A stretch of DNA of 64,000 nucleotides from an uncultured Eubacteriales bacterium (GTDB lineage Bacteria > Bacillota > Clostridia > Oscillospirales > Oscillospiraceae), in assembly GCA_900544405.1 (NCBI GenBank), contig UQVA01000001.1, positions 186,001-250,000 of the forward strand. Direction: 5' to 3'. Each line of letters opens with the position of its first letter. Position 1 is the stretch's first letter. Below the pieces are notes generated by a model. The model worked only from the letters and a program-made list of their open reading frames with translations. It was not told the DNA's origin and did no database searches. Of this stretch, positions 56,424 to 64,000 are shown one piece after another. The position numbers and the translations under genes are program-made.

Positions 56424-57911
56424 ATGGATTACATTGCACAGCTTGCCGATTATGGCGTGGCCAAGGGCCTGATCCACGAATCGGACCGGAATTATGCGAT
56501 CAACGCCCTGCTGGAAGTAATGGGCATGGACGAACCCGGCGAGGACCGGCCTGCCCTGCCGCTGGCGGAATTGTTAAAAGCCCTGACCGACGATGCCGTG
56601 GCCCGGGGCCTGTGCCAGGATAACGTGGTGGCCCGGGACCTGTTCGACACGAAGCTCATGGGCAAGCTGACCCCCTTCCCCCACGAGGTCCGCAGCACCT
56701 TCCGCCGTCTCTACGGCGAAAGCCCCCGGCGGGCCACGGACTGGTTCTATCAGCTGAGCTTGAACACCAATTACATCCGGGCGGACCGCATTGCCCGGGA
56801 CGTGAAGTGGGTCTACGAGAGCGACTACGGCCCCCTGGACATTACCATTAACCTGTCCAAGCCGGAAAAGGACCCCAAGGCCATCGCCGCTGCCAAGCTG
56901 GCCCCCCAGTCCGGCTATCCAAAGTGTCAGCTTTGCGCTGAGAACGAGGGTTACGCCGGTCGCATGAACCATCCCGCCAGGCAGAACCACCGCATCATCC
57001 CCATTACCATCAACAATACCCCCTGGTTCCTGCAATACTCTCCCTACGTCTATTATAATGAGCATTGCATTGCCTTCAATTCCAGGCACACTCCCATGAA
57101 GATCGAGCGGGCGACCTTTGAGAAGCTGCTGAGCTTTGTGGACCAGTTCCCCCATTATTTTGTTGGCTCCAATGCGGACCTGCCCATTGTGGGCGGCTCT
57201 ATTTTGAGCCACGACCATTTCCAGGGCGGCCATTATGCCTTTGCTATGGAGAAGGCCCCGGTGGAGACTGTGGTCCGGTTCACGGGCTTCGAGGATGTGC
57301 AGGCGGGCATCGTCAAGTGGCCCATGAGTGTGCTGCGGCTCCGCTGCGCCGATTCGGTCCGTCTGGTGGAGTTGGCGGACAAAATTCTGAAAGCCTGGCG
57401 GGGATACACCGACGAAAGCGCCTTCATTTTTGCCGAGACCGACGGCACCCCCCACAATACCATCACCCCCATCGCCCGGCGGAAGGGGGAGGACTTCGAA
57501 CTGGACCTGGTGCTGCGGAACAACATCACCACGGCGGAGCATCCCCTGGGCGTGTACCATCCCCACGCCAAGCTGCACCATATCAAGAAAGAGAACATCG
57601 GCCTCATCGAAGTCATGGGCCTTGCGGTGCTGCCCGCCCGGCTGAAAAGCGAACTGGCAGGACTGGAAACGGCCATTCTGGAAAACCGGGACATTTCCAA
57701 GGACGAAGTTCTGGGCAAGCACGCTGAATGGGTTGCGGAACTCAAGACCCGGCATACCTTCACGGCAGAGAACGTTACGGACATTCTTCGGCAGGAGGTG
57801 GGCGCCGTGTTTGCCCAGGTTCTGGAGGACGCAGGCGTTTATAAGCGGGACGAAGCCGGAAAGGCGGCGTTCCTGCGGTTTGTGGACAGCGTGAACGGAG
57901 GAAAAGCATGA
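56424..57911 (+). CDS. galT: UDP-glucose-hexose-1-phosphate uridylyltransferase (galT2 type)
   Basis: 495 residues, the long Firmicute type (E. coli GalT is about 350). Motifs: CQLCAENEGYAGR (about 170), GGSILSHDHFQGGHY (about 258) with the catalytic His region, and GVYHPHAKLHH (about 375). It exchanges UMP between UDP-glucose and galactose-1-phosphate in the Leloir pathway. GGAGGAAGC precedes ATG 56424. No galK or galE is beside it here. Confidence 0.94.
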   Translation: MDYIAQLADYGVAKGLIHESDRNYAINALLEVMGMDEPGEDRPALPLAELLKALTDDAVARGLCQDNVVARDLFDTKLMGKLTPFPHEVRSTFRRLYGESPRRATDWFYQLSLNTNYIRADRIARDVKWVYESDYGPLDITINLSKPEKDPKAIAAAKLAPQSGYPKCQLCAENEGYAGRMNHPARQNHRIIPITINNTPWFLQYSPYVYYNEHCIAFNSRHTPMKIERATFEKLLSFVDQFPHYFVGSNADLPIVGGSILSHDHFQGGHYAFAMEKAPVETVVRFTGFEDVQAGIVKWPMSVLRLRCADSVRLVELADKILKAWRGYTDESAFIFAETDGTPHNTITPIARRKGEDFELDLVLRNNITTAEHPLGVYHPHAKLHHIKKENIGLIEVMGLAVLPARLKSELAGLETAILENRDISKDEVLGKHAEWVAELKTRHTFTAENVTDILRQEVGAVFAQVLEDAGVYKRDEAGKAAFLRFVDSVNGGKA

Positions 57912-58210
57912 GCCAGGAAAAGCCGAAGGTCAAAAATCCCAATGCCATGCTGGGCCTAGAAGGACTGGCCATTTTCATGGTGCTCTATATGTACTACCAG
58001 CTGCTGCGGGACTATTTTTCCGGCATGGAGGACGGTCCCAGCCTGACGGTGGTTATCGTGGGCGGCATCATTCTGGTGGGCGGCTCGATTTTCGTGGGCA
58101 TCCGGGCCATCCGCCTTTACCGCCAGACCAAGCAGCGGGAGAAGGAAGAAAAGGCAGCCCTGGAAGCCGCCCAGAATGAAGAAAGCGAATCTGCTGAGGA
58201 AAGCAAATAA
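57908..58210 (+). CDS. Small membrane protein, 100 aa
   Basis: Two membrane spans (about 18-36 and 46-66, VVIVGGIILVGGSIFVGI), then a basic and acidic coiled tail (RQTKQREKEEKAALEAAQ). The start overlaps the galT stop (ATGA), so it is co-translated. Function unknown. Confidence 0.8.
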   Translation: MSQEKPKVKNPNAMLGLEGLAIFMVLYMYYQLLRDYFSGMEDGPSLTVVIVGGIILVGGSIFVGIRAIRLYRQTKQREKEEKAALEAAQNEESESAEESK

Positions 58211-58213
58211 AAA

Positions 58214-58250
58214 CATCCCCACAGGGTCAAGAAACGGCTCTGTGGGGATG
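58214..58250. terminator. Bidirectional terminator between galT operon and ychF
   Basis: CATCCCCACAG (58214-58224) pairs with CTGTGGGGATG (58240-58250); CTTTCTGTGT follows on plus, TTTTTATTTG on minus. Confidence 0.8.
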
Positions 58251-58261
58251 CTTTCTGTGTT

Positions 58262-59389
58262 TTACACGTTGAACAGGAAATTGATAATATCTCCGTCTTG
58301 AACCACGTAGTCCTTGCCCTCGGTGCGCTGGAGGCCCTTGGCCCGAACGGCGGCGTAGTCGAAGTCGCAGTTCTTCAGATCGTCGTAGCCGATGACCTGG
58401 GCCCGGATGAAGCCCCGCTCGAAGTCGCTGTGGATCTTACCGGCGGCCTGGGGAGCCTTGGTGCCGCGCTTGATGGTCCAGGCACGGCATTCCTTCTTGC
58501 CGTCGGTCAGGAAGGAGATGAGGCCCAGCAGGGCGTAGCTGGCGGTGATGAGCCGATCCAGACCGGAGCAGGTCAGACCCAGGTCCTCCATGAACATGGC
58601 CCGGTCCTCGGCGTCCATCTCGGAAAGGTCCTCCTCGGTCTTGGCACAGATGGGGATGACCTGGGCCCCCTCGGCGTCCGCACGGGCCTTCACCTGCTGA
58701 TAGTATTGGTTGTGCTCCGGATCGGCCACACCGTCGTCGTCCATATTGCAGGCGTAAATAATGGGCTTTCCGGACAGCAGACCCATTTCCCGCAGGGCCA
58801 GGGCCTGTTCTTCGTTGCCCTCGTCCACGGGGAAGGTCCGGGCGCTTTTGCCCTGACCCAGATGCTCCACCAGCGGCTCCAGCCATTCGCACTCGGCCTT
58901 TGCGGCTTTGTTGCCGGTCTTGGCGGCCTTGGAGAGCCGGTTCAGCCGGTTCTGGGCCAACTCCAGATCGGAGAGGATCAACTCCATGTCGATGGTCTCA
59001 ATGTCCCCGTCCGGGTCCACGGCCACGGGCTTGGTGGCGTCCTCCACCACATGGATGATGTTGTCGTCGTCAAAGCAGCGGACCACATGGACGATGGCGT
59101 CGCACTCCCGGATGTTGCCCAGGAACTTGTTGCCCAGGCCTGCGCCCTCACTGGCACCTTTCACCAGACCGGCAATGTCCACGAATTCCACCACGGCGGG
59201 GGTCTTTTTGTTGGTCTCCCACAGCTCGGCCAGCTTGTCCAGCCGGGCGTCCGGCACGGCCACGATGCCCGTGTTGGGGTCGATGGTGCAGAAGGGGTAG
59301 TTGGCCGCCTGTGCGTTGCCGGTGCCGGTAATGGCGTTGAACAGAGTGGACTTGCCCACATTGGGCAGTCCCACGATACCTAATTTCAT
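58262..59389 (-). CDS. ychF: Redox-regulated ATPase/GTPase YchF
   Basis: 375 residues, Obg-like ATPase family. G1 GLPNVGKST at 7-15, DIAGLVKGASEGAGLG, a helical insert (about 130-200) and the C-terminal TGS domain (AWTIKRGTKAPQAAG to DGDIINFLFNV). Binds ribosomes; role in translation and oxidative stress. AAGGAGATGTAAGGAAGA precedes ATG 59389. Its upstream region now ends in an integrative element, so the native promoter may be displaced. Confidence 0.96.
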   Translation of the reverse strand: MKLGIVGLPNVGKSTLFNAITGTGNAQAANYPFCTIDPNTGIVAVPDARLDKLAELWETNKKTPAVVEFVDIAGLVKGASEGAGLGNKFLGNIRECDAIVHVVRCFDDDNIIHVVEDATKPVAVDPDGDIETIDMELILSDLELAQNRLNRLSKAAKTGNKAAKAECEWLEPLVEHLGQGKSARTFPVDEGNEEQALALREMGLLSGKPIIYACNMDDDGVADPEHNQYYQQVKARADAEGAQVIPICAKTEEDLSEMDAEDRAMFMEDLGLTCSGLDRLITASYALLGLISFLTDGKKECRAWTIKRGTKAPQAAGKIHSDFERGFIRAQVIGYDDLKNCDFDYAAVRAKGLQRTEGKDYVVQDGDIINFLFNV

Positions 59390-59433
59390 TCTTCCTTACA
59401 TCTCCTTGATTTATGGGGTGTTTCCATGCGCTG

Positions 59434-59455
59434 TACGCCATTTCTACGCCATTTT
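59434..59455. repeat. Tandem 11-bp repeat at element 2 / ychF junction
   Basis: TACGCCATTTC then TACGCCATTTT, directly adjacent, between the ychF start and the integrase stop. A likely place for the attachment core or integrase-binding sites; the other end of the element is outside the window. Confidence 0.45.
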
Positions 59456-59486
59456 GCACAGCGGAAATGCAAAGCAGGGCACGGAA

Positions 59487-60671
59487 TCACGGTATTCTTT
59501 TATTTTCTTCAAACTGACGGACTGCCCTTTCCAGAGCGTCATCAGTGACATGAACATAGGTGTCCATCGTGGTCTTGATGCTTGCGTGTCCCAATAGCTT
59601 TTGGAGGACCTTGGGAGGCATACCGCCCTCAATGGCTCTGGTGGCGTAAGTATGGCGTAGGGCGTGCATTGAGAACGGCGTTATCCCGCAGCGACGGCAG
59701 ATTTTGTAGATGTTCGTATCATAGGAACTGTTCTTGATGGGCCTGCCGGTCCTCTTGTTGATAAAAACCAAATCACGCATCACGAGTGAAGTGGTTCGTC
59801 CGGTCCTTCGGTCGAGATAGGGGAGGGCTTCAGGCAGAGCGGGGTCAACCTTACGGGCAAGCCGCTGCTGATACAACTCTTCAAGAATTTGATAGGCGCT
59901 GCCAGTCAATGGAATGATTCGGTAGCTGCTGGCGGTTTTCGGCGGGCCAGCCCTCCACTCCTGCTGCTTGTACCGGAACTCCATCGTCCTGCTGATTGTA
60001 AGCGTCCGCTTGTCCCAGTCAATGGCATCCCAAGTCAGCCCAATCAATTCACCGGTGCGAAGTCCCGTCTCCAACACAAGTGCATATTGAAAATAATCGG
60101 ATGTGTCTTTTGCAGCATTGAGAAATTGCTGTGTTTCCTTGACGGTCAGGAAGCGGATGGCTTTTGCTTCTTTTACAGGCTTATGATAGCGGACGCCGTC
60201 CATTGGGTGCTTGCGTATCACGTCATTCATCACAGCGGCACGGAACATGGTACCCATGGCGATGTATGCCTGCCGAATGGTTGACCCGGCGTAACGGTCA
60301 TACATTTGATGGAAAACCTCTTTGCAGTGCATGGGTTTTACGTCTGTAATTCGCATGGAGCCAATCACGGGGCGAATGTTCTTTTCATATCGCTCATGGT
60401 AGTTGCGGCGTGTGTTCGGAGCCAAATCCGCCACGATTTTTGTCATCCAATGCTCAAACCATTGGTCCACCGTTATGTCCGAAGATACTTGAAAAGCATT
60501 ATGGGCATCTTGGTATTTGGCGTCCGCAAGCCAGTTCCGGGCTTCGGGGAGCGTGTCAAAGTATTTTTCAACTCGTTTGCCGCTTTTGGTAACGAACCGG
60601 GCGGAATATTGCTTATCTTTTCTCTGTGATAATCCGGTCCCGCATTCACGGCCTCTTAGGCCTTTTCCCAT
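59487..60671 (-). CDS. int: Tn916-type tyrosine integrase
   Basis: 394 residues: an N-terminal arm-binding domain (about 1-60, KQYSARFVTKSGKRVEKYF), a SAM-like core-binding domain (about 65-165) and the catalytic domain with Arg in GLRTGELIGLTW, HALRHTYATR and LGHASIKTTMDTYVH (Tyr). Ends about 32 bp from the tandem repeat. The excisionase gene is about 105 bp upstream, as in Tn916-like elements. Confidence 0.95.
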   Translation of the reverse strand: MGKGLRGRECGTGLSQRKDKQYSARFVTKSGKRVEKYFDTLPEARNWLADAKYQDAHNAFQVSSDITVDQWFEHWMTKIVADLAPNTRRNYHERYEKNIRPVIGSMRITDVKPMHCKEVFHQMYDRYAGSTIRQAYIAMGTMFRAAVMNDVIRKHPMDGVRYHKPVKEAKAIRFLTVKETQQFLNAAKDTSDYFQYALVLETGLRTGELIGLTWDAIDWDKRTLTISRTMEFRYKQQEWRAGPPKTASSYRIIPLTGSAYQILEELYQQRLARKVDPALPEALPYLDRRTGRTTSLVMRDLVFINKRTGRPIKNSSYDTNIYKICRRCGITPFSMHALRHTYATRAIEGGMPPKVLQKLLGHASIKTTMDTYVHVTDDALERAVRQFEENKRIP

Positions 60672-60775
60672 TTTTACTCCTTTTCAGAAGTTGAGGAAAA
60701 AGAAAGTCGTTCCATTTCATTATAGCACATCTTCTCTTTTTCCTCAACTGTTTTTTATCAGCCGGTCAGATAAGG

Positions 60776-61000
60776 TCAGATTGTGAGTTGCCGACTGAGG
60801 TATTCTTCAAATTCTTTCCGCTTTACAAGCCGTCGTGTCCCGATAAAGAGGACAAAGGGGCAGTTCGGCTGACGAAGCATACGGTCGATTTTATTCAGTC
60901 CGATATTGGTGTAGGCCGCAGCTTCTTTGATGGTCAGCGTTACTTTTTGTGGAATTGGAACCTTTTCTTCCGTGGTCATCATATCGTTAGAATTCAACAT
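60776..61000 (-). CDS. xis: Excisionase (Tn916 Xis-like)
   Basis: 74 residues with the winged-helix pattern TIKEAAAYTNIGLNKIDRML, CPFVLFIGTRRLVKR and KEFEEYLSRQL, close to Tn916 Xis. It directs the integrase towards excision. ATG 61000 has GAGGAGGAC before it and overlaps the primase stop by 14 bp, so xis is read only after the replication gene. Confidence 0.92.
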   Translation of the reverse strand: MLNSNDMMTTEEKVPIPQKVTLTIKEAAAYTNIGLNKIDRMLRQPNCPFVLFIGTRRLVKRKEFEEYLSRQLTI

Positions 61001-63284
61001 AGGAGTCCTCCTCATTGTTTATAGAATCTGATTCTTCCGGGGTGGTATCTAGCTGAACCGGAGAGGGCGGGAGGAATGGAGGTAATGGAGGTGTTTTCTC
61101 ATTATGTAATGAGATATACGACCCTCTGGATTTACTGTCTCGCTCAAAGGTAATACCCAAGGATGCCAGATTGCTTTTCATGGAGTTGAGCCGTCGGGAC
61201 AGTGTATTCGCCTGCTTCGGAAATCCGTGACTGTGGGTATCGATTCCGCAGTTCGGTGCGAAGCTGCACAATTCCCTGTATAACTCGGAAGAAAAACCGG
61301 ACCAATCTGTTTTATCCTGCATAAAGGCAACGACCAACGTGGCAACAATGTCCGCATCAATGGCTTCCTGATTTCGGCTGGTGTAGTTCTCGTCCAACTC
61401 GTCCAGAAAACATTCTCCGGATTTGCCCAGTACCTCAGCGACCGCATACCCAAGTCTTGCAAAGTCGGCCATGCGGGGAAGGGTATCCAGCTTGACGCTG
61501 GGGAGAAGTTCCATTGCTTTTGAAAGCGTGTCAAAAATGCTGCCCAAGATAAGGGGACGTTCTGATTCAAAGGCAGAATAAACTGCCTGTAATTCCTTGC
61601 GCTCTGTATCGGGTACTCGGCTCAGCTCAAAAAGGAGGGAGCGGTCAAGCAAATCAGAACGTCTGGCCACATTGTTGATTCCATTTAGGGCAAAGCATCT
61701 GCAAAATGTCAGGATACGGTCTTCGTCATCGGTATATAATTTCCGCTGCTGGACAGCCGTACCGGTGATAGAACGGCACAGGGTATCACTCTGTTCGGAA
61801 TTGAGGGAAGATACATTGTCAAAGGGCAGGAACCAATGAGATTGCAGGCTAATCAGCAAAGAACGGAAGTCCGTGTTCAGCGTAAGGGATTCATAGGCCG
61901 ATGGGTCGATCAGCCGTTTCAGCAACACACAGGCCGTACTTTTGGCAGCGCCTTTTTCTCCATAGAATACCGGCATGGGATGCGGAAATCCAGTCGCAAA
62001 GCATGATATCAACCAGCATTGAAATAACAGCTGATGCCGCCTCACATTGATAAATTCAAAGATTTTCTCCATCCGGCCACCTTGTTTCGGAAGAACTTGC
62101 GGCTTCTGATGGGTATAACGCCGGAACAAAATTGGCGGGTCATTTACAATAGACCACCCGGAAGCGGATACCTTTACTGCCCGGCATTCTTCATCACTCA
62201 GGTCATACCAATAATCGGAATCATGACTTCCAACCCTTTCATAAAGGGGGATGCGCTCGACCTTTCCAAACATGGTCTTGGCTTCCAAAGCATTGACCGT
62301 CTGGGTCAGACTGTCTGGCTTGATGGGCTTCCCGTTCTTTGAGTAGAACAGATTCTGTGCCCACAGCGCAAACCGCTTGCTGGCAAGCTGAACCGTTTGG
62401 TGATGCTCTTGTACCGGGACATGGGCGTAGACAGTGTTCGTATCGTCCAGAAAGAATTTGGTGTCGGTATCAGAAATGAGTTTCAGCAGGATTTCAGCTT
62501 GCGTGCTTTTCTCCGATACGGCTGACGATTCATCAGGAAGCGGGGCTTCTTTGCTGTCTACTTCCATAGGCGCAATGGAATCCAGTTCTTCCATTTTATG
62601 GCCGTCTTTGAGCCAGTCATAAATATCATATTTTTTGCGTGGAGCATCCAGCGGAATGATTTTCGAGTTCGGAATATTCTGGGCGATTCTCTTTGCATAC
62701 GCCATTCCGGGTTTATCGTTGTCCGGGATGATAATGACCTCTTTACCCTGAAAATAAGCAGTGTAGTGAGGATACCATCTTGAATTTGCACCTGTATCCA
62801 GTGTTGTGGCGCAGAAACCTTGATTTATAACGGCATCGGCACATTTTTCCCCTTCGACAAAGTAAATGCGGCTTGCGGCGCACACAGTCGGAAGATTATA
62901 AGGAACGTGCAAAGTACCATCTTTGAAACCCTTGGCACCGTCAGGCATATAAAAGCAAAAGAATTTTGAGCCATCGGCTTTGTCAAATCTCTTCTTTTTA
63001 TAGCAGATGGAACCGTCAGCGTTCCGATACTGGTATTCCTGCTCTGAGGTACGGGTGCAGGATCTTTCTTCCGTGAATAAGTCAGAGGGTTTCAGACCAA
63101 CACGGGACAGAATATCCTCCGTGGAGCAGCCTGCATGGTCGTGAAGCAGGATTTTCTTCCCGTCTTCCGAAAGAGAAATGGATAGGCTGGGATGCTTGTC
63201 ATCATGGGCGGGGCATCGGGTTTGATAACCGTTTTTTACTTTCTTAGGTTTATCAAAATACGATAGGAACTCATCAAATTCCAT
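60987..63284 (-). CDS. Primase-helicase replication protein
   Basis: 765 residues: a CHC2-type zinc finger (RCPAHDDKHPSLSI, then HDHAGC), a Toprim-like primase core (YFVEGEKCADAV about 150, IIPDNDKPGMAYA about 200), and a superfamily-3/D5-like helicase (FYGEKGAAKST about 440, LPFDNVSS about 510). It resembles phage and plasmid replication proteins and would replicate the excised circle. ATG 63284 follows GGAGAAGG; the frame is open upstream without a better site. Confidence 0.87.
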   Translation of the reverse strand: MEFDEFLSYFDKPKKVKNGYQTRCPAHDDKHPSLSISLSEDGKKILLHDHAGCSTEDILSRVGLKPSDLFTEERSCTRTSEQEYQYRNADGSICYKKKRFDKADGSKFFCFYMPDGAKGFKDGTLHVPYNLPTVCAASRIYFVEGEKCADAVINQGFCATTLDTGANSRWYPHYTAYFQGKEVIIIPDNDKPGMAYAKRIAQNIPNSKIIPLDAPRKKYDIYDWLKDGHKMEELDSIAPMEVDSKEAPLPDESSAVSEKSTQAEILLKLISDTDTKFFLDDTNTVYAHVPVQEHHQTVQLASKRFALWAQNLFYSKNGKPIKPDSLTQTVNALEAKTMFGKVERIPLYERVGSHDSDYWYDLSDEECRAVKVSASGWSIVNDPPILFRRYTHQKPQVLPKQGGRMEKIFEFINVRRHQLLFQCWLISCFATGFPHPMPVFYGEKGAAKSTACVLLKRLIDPSAYESLTLNTDFRSLLISLQSHWFLPFDNVSSLNSEQSDTLCRSITGTAVQQRKLYTDDEDRILTFCRCFALNGINNVARRSDLLDRSLLFELSRVPDTERKELQAVYSAFESERPLILGSIFDTLSKAMELLPSVKLDTLPRMADFARLGYAVAEVLGKSGECFLDELDENYTSRNQEAIDADIVATLVVAFMQDKTDWSGFSSELYRELCSFAPNCGIDTHSHGFPKQANTLSRRLNSMKSNLASLGITFERDSKSRGSYISLHNEKTPPLPPFLPPSPVQLDTTPEESDSINNEEDSYVEF

Positions 63285-63420
63285 TTTCCTTCTCCTTTTC
63301 TTGTTGCATTCTCCTACCGTATCCAATATAATATAGAGGTCGGTAGGGCGCTGCGGTGTGCTTGACCGTGTTCTCCCGTCCGGGTGTTGGCGCACCCGGG
63401 CGGTTTTCTTTTGTCATCAT
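63274..63420 (-). CDS. Small hypothetical protein, 48 aa
   Basis: Starts MMTKENRPGAPTPGRENTVK and ends basic (QEKEKENGI). AAGGAAGGTG precedes ATG 63420, and its end overlaps the primase start by 11 bp, which suggests a coupled leader ORF. The DNA also has a CCGGGTG/CACCCGG dyad, so a purely RNA role is possible. Confidence 0.5.
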   Translation of the reverse strand: MMTKENRPGAPTPGRENTVKHTAAPYRPLYYIGYGRRMQQEKEKENGI

Positions 63421-63549
63421 GTTTTCACCTTCCTTGTTTTGAAATTTCATCCGGATTTGGATGATGGGCATATTTTAAGCCCTATTGTTCGAAAAATCCA
63501 GCCCATCTTTTGTGAATAACGAAACACTATAATTTGTGAAAAAATATAG

Positions 63550-63578
63550 TTGCAATTTTCGAATGCGAGAAGTATAAT
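63550..63578 (+). promoter_or_regulatory. Promoter of the XRE regulator
   Basis: TTGCAA (63550-63555), 17-bp spacer, perfect TATAAT (63573-63578), 36 bp before the GTG start. Confidence 0.7.
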
Positions 63579-63614
63579 AGCGTAAATTCTTCATATAGGA
63601 AGAGGTGTTTCGAC

Positions 63615-64000
63615 GTGGGAGAAAATCAGAGGATGCTAGAGGCATTTGGACGAAATGTGCGAAAAAAGCGGCAAGAAAAGAATATCTCTCAACAACAGCT
63701 TTCGGAGGATTTAGGCTCTGCACCATCAACTATTTCGGAGTATGAACGAGCAAAAAGAGTCCCAAGTTTGGATGTGGCCCTTTCTTGGGCAATTAAAATG
63801 GATTCGTCCATAGATGAACTTTGCGAATTCTACAGCGATAAAAGCAATAAGGACAGAGTTGAGCGTAATCCCTTAGCTTCGCTGATTGCTGTCATTGACT
63901 TCTTCCGGTTGACGATTCAAAAGGTCGATAGTGAAAGTGTGACCTTGACATTTGGTGAATCAGCCCCTGATTATTGTGCAAAGGACGTTGCAGAGTTTTT
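63615..64000 (+). CDS. XRE-family regulator (3' end outside window)
   Basis: At least 128 residues from GTG 63615 (AGAGGTG site seven bases before). HTH near the N-terminus: FGRNVRKKRQEKNISQQQLS and LGSAPSTISEYERAKRVPSL. Then a helical region (LCEFYSDKSNKDRVE, LASLIAVIDFFRLTIQ) that may bind a partner. Divergent from the primase operon, the position of an element repressor. Confidence 0.85.
   Translation, partial: MGENQRMLEAFGRNVRKKRQEKNISQQQLSEDLGSAPSTISEYERAKRVPSLDVALSWAIKMDSSIDELCEFYSDKSNKDRVERNPLASLIAVIDFFRLTIQKVDSESVTLTFGESAPDYCAKDVAEF

Larger units (their letters stand above)
59434..64000. mobile_element. Second integrative element, left end only
   Basis: Tyrosine integrase, excisionase, a primase-helicase and a divergent XRE regulator in a row, next to ychF. 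The genes are Tn916-like in int/xis but have a phage/plasmid-type replication gene. Codon and base use drop in GC near 63.3-64 kb relative to the flanks. No transfer genes are visible yet; the element continues past base 64000. Confidence 0.75.

Overview
The window is bacterial chromosome from a GC-rich (roughly 55-60%) Clostridia-type Firmicute, most likely Oscillospiraceae-like. The evidence is the rplU-prp-rpmA-obg order, an L27 with the cleavable Firmicute N-terminal extension plus its Prp protease, strong AGGAGG ribosome sites, TTG/GTG starts, a protein with a Spo0A-type C-terminal domain, and YfhO and LTA-synthase-like proteins. Genus cannot be fixed from what I can see.

Layout. 1-5.4 kb (minus strand): rplU-prp-rpmA-obg, then an AraC-type regulator, a YmdB-type phosphodiesterase and the 5' part of rmuC, cut by the window edge. 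5.59 kb: tRNA-Val(GAC). 5.67-47.97 kb: an integrative and conjugative element (ICE) of about 42.3 kb inserted in the 3' end of that tRNA gene. It is bounded by a 46-bp direct repeat (5621-5666 and 47927-47972) and has a tyrosine integrase right beside the distal repeat. 48-58.2 kb: chromosome again, with a decayed gene, a 4Fe-4S/zinc-ribbon operon beside a truncated Crp/Fnr-type gene, a Spo0A-C response regulator, yfhO, an LTA-synthase-like gene, galT and ychF. 59.4-64 kb: one end of a second integrative element (int, xis, primase-helicase, XRE regulator) that runs off the window.

ICE organisation. From the integrase inwards, mostly on the minus strand: parA-parB; a PD-(D/E)XK (Rpn-type) nuclease; a surface lipoprotein; a sortase-assembled pilus locus (Cna-B adhesin, LPXTG pilin with a YPKN motif, two class C sortases); a serine recombinase; a vapBC-type toxin-antitoxin pair on the plus strand; ssb and small accessory genes; a 2369-residue methylase/SNF2-helicase protein with a second ORF nested in another frame; a DUF3991/Toprim protein; mobC, relaxase, PcfB-like and ArdC-like proteins; a VirD4-like coupling protein; and VirB2-, VirB6-, PrgI-, VirB4- and M23-type transfer genes. 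This is the Tn1549-type conjugation module. HTH proteins follow. Next to the tRNA is a plus-strand cargo operon (ECF-type sigma factor, membrane protein, ABC ATPase, two permeases). A short promoter-terminator unit with no ORF, possibly a small RNA, lies at the left end.

Points most worth a second look: two tRNA-like structures, each followed by an intrinsic terminator and then by an ICE maintenance gene (ssb, parA); the nested TnpV-like ORF; the small-RNA-like unit; an adhesin whose TQXA thioester motif has lost its Gln; an altered Walker A motif in the coupling ATPase; and a consensus FNR-type operator at about -41.5 of an operon whose adjacent Crp/Fnr gene is truncated.
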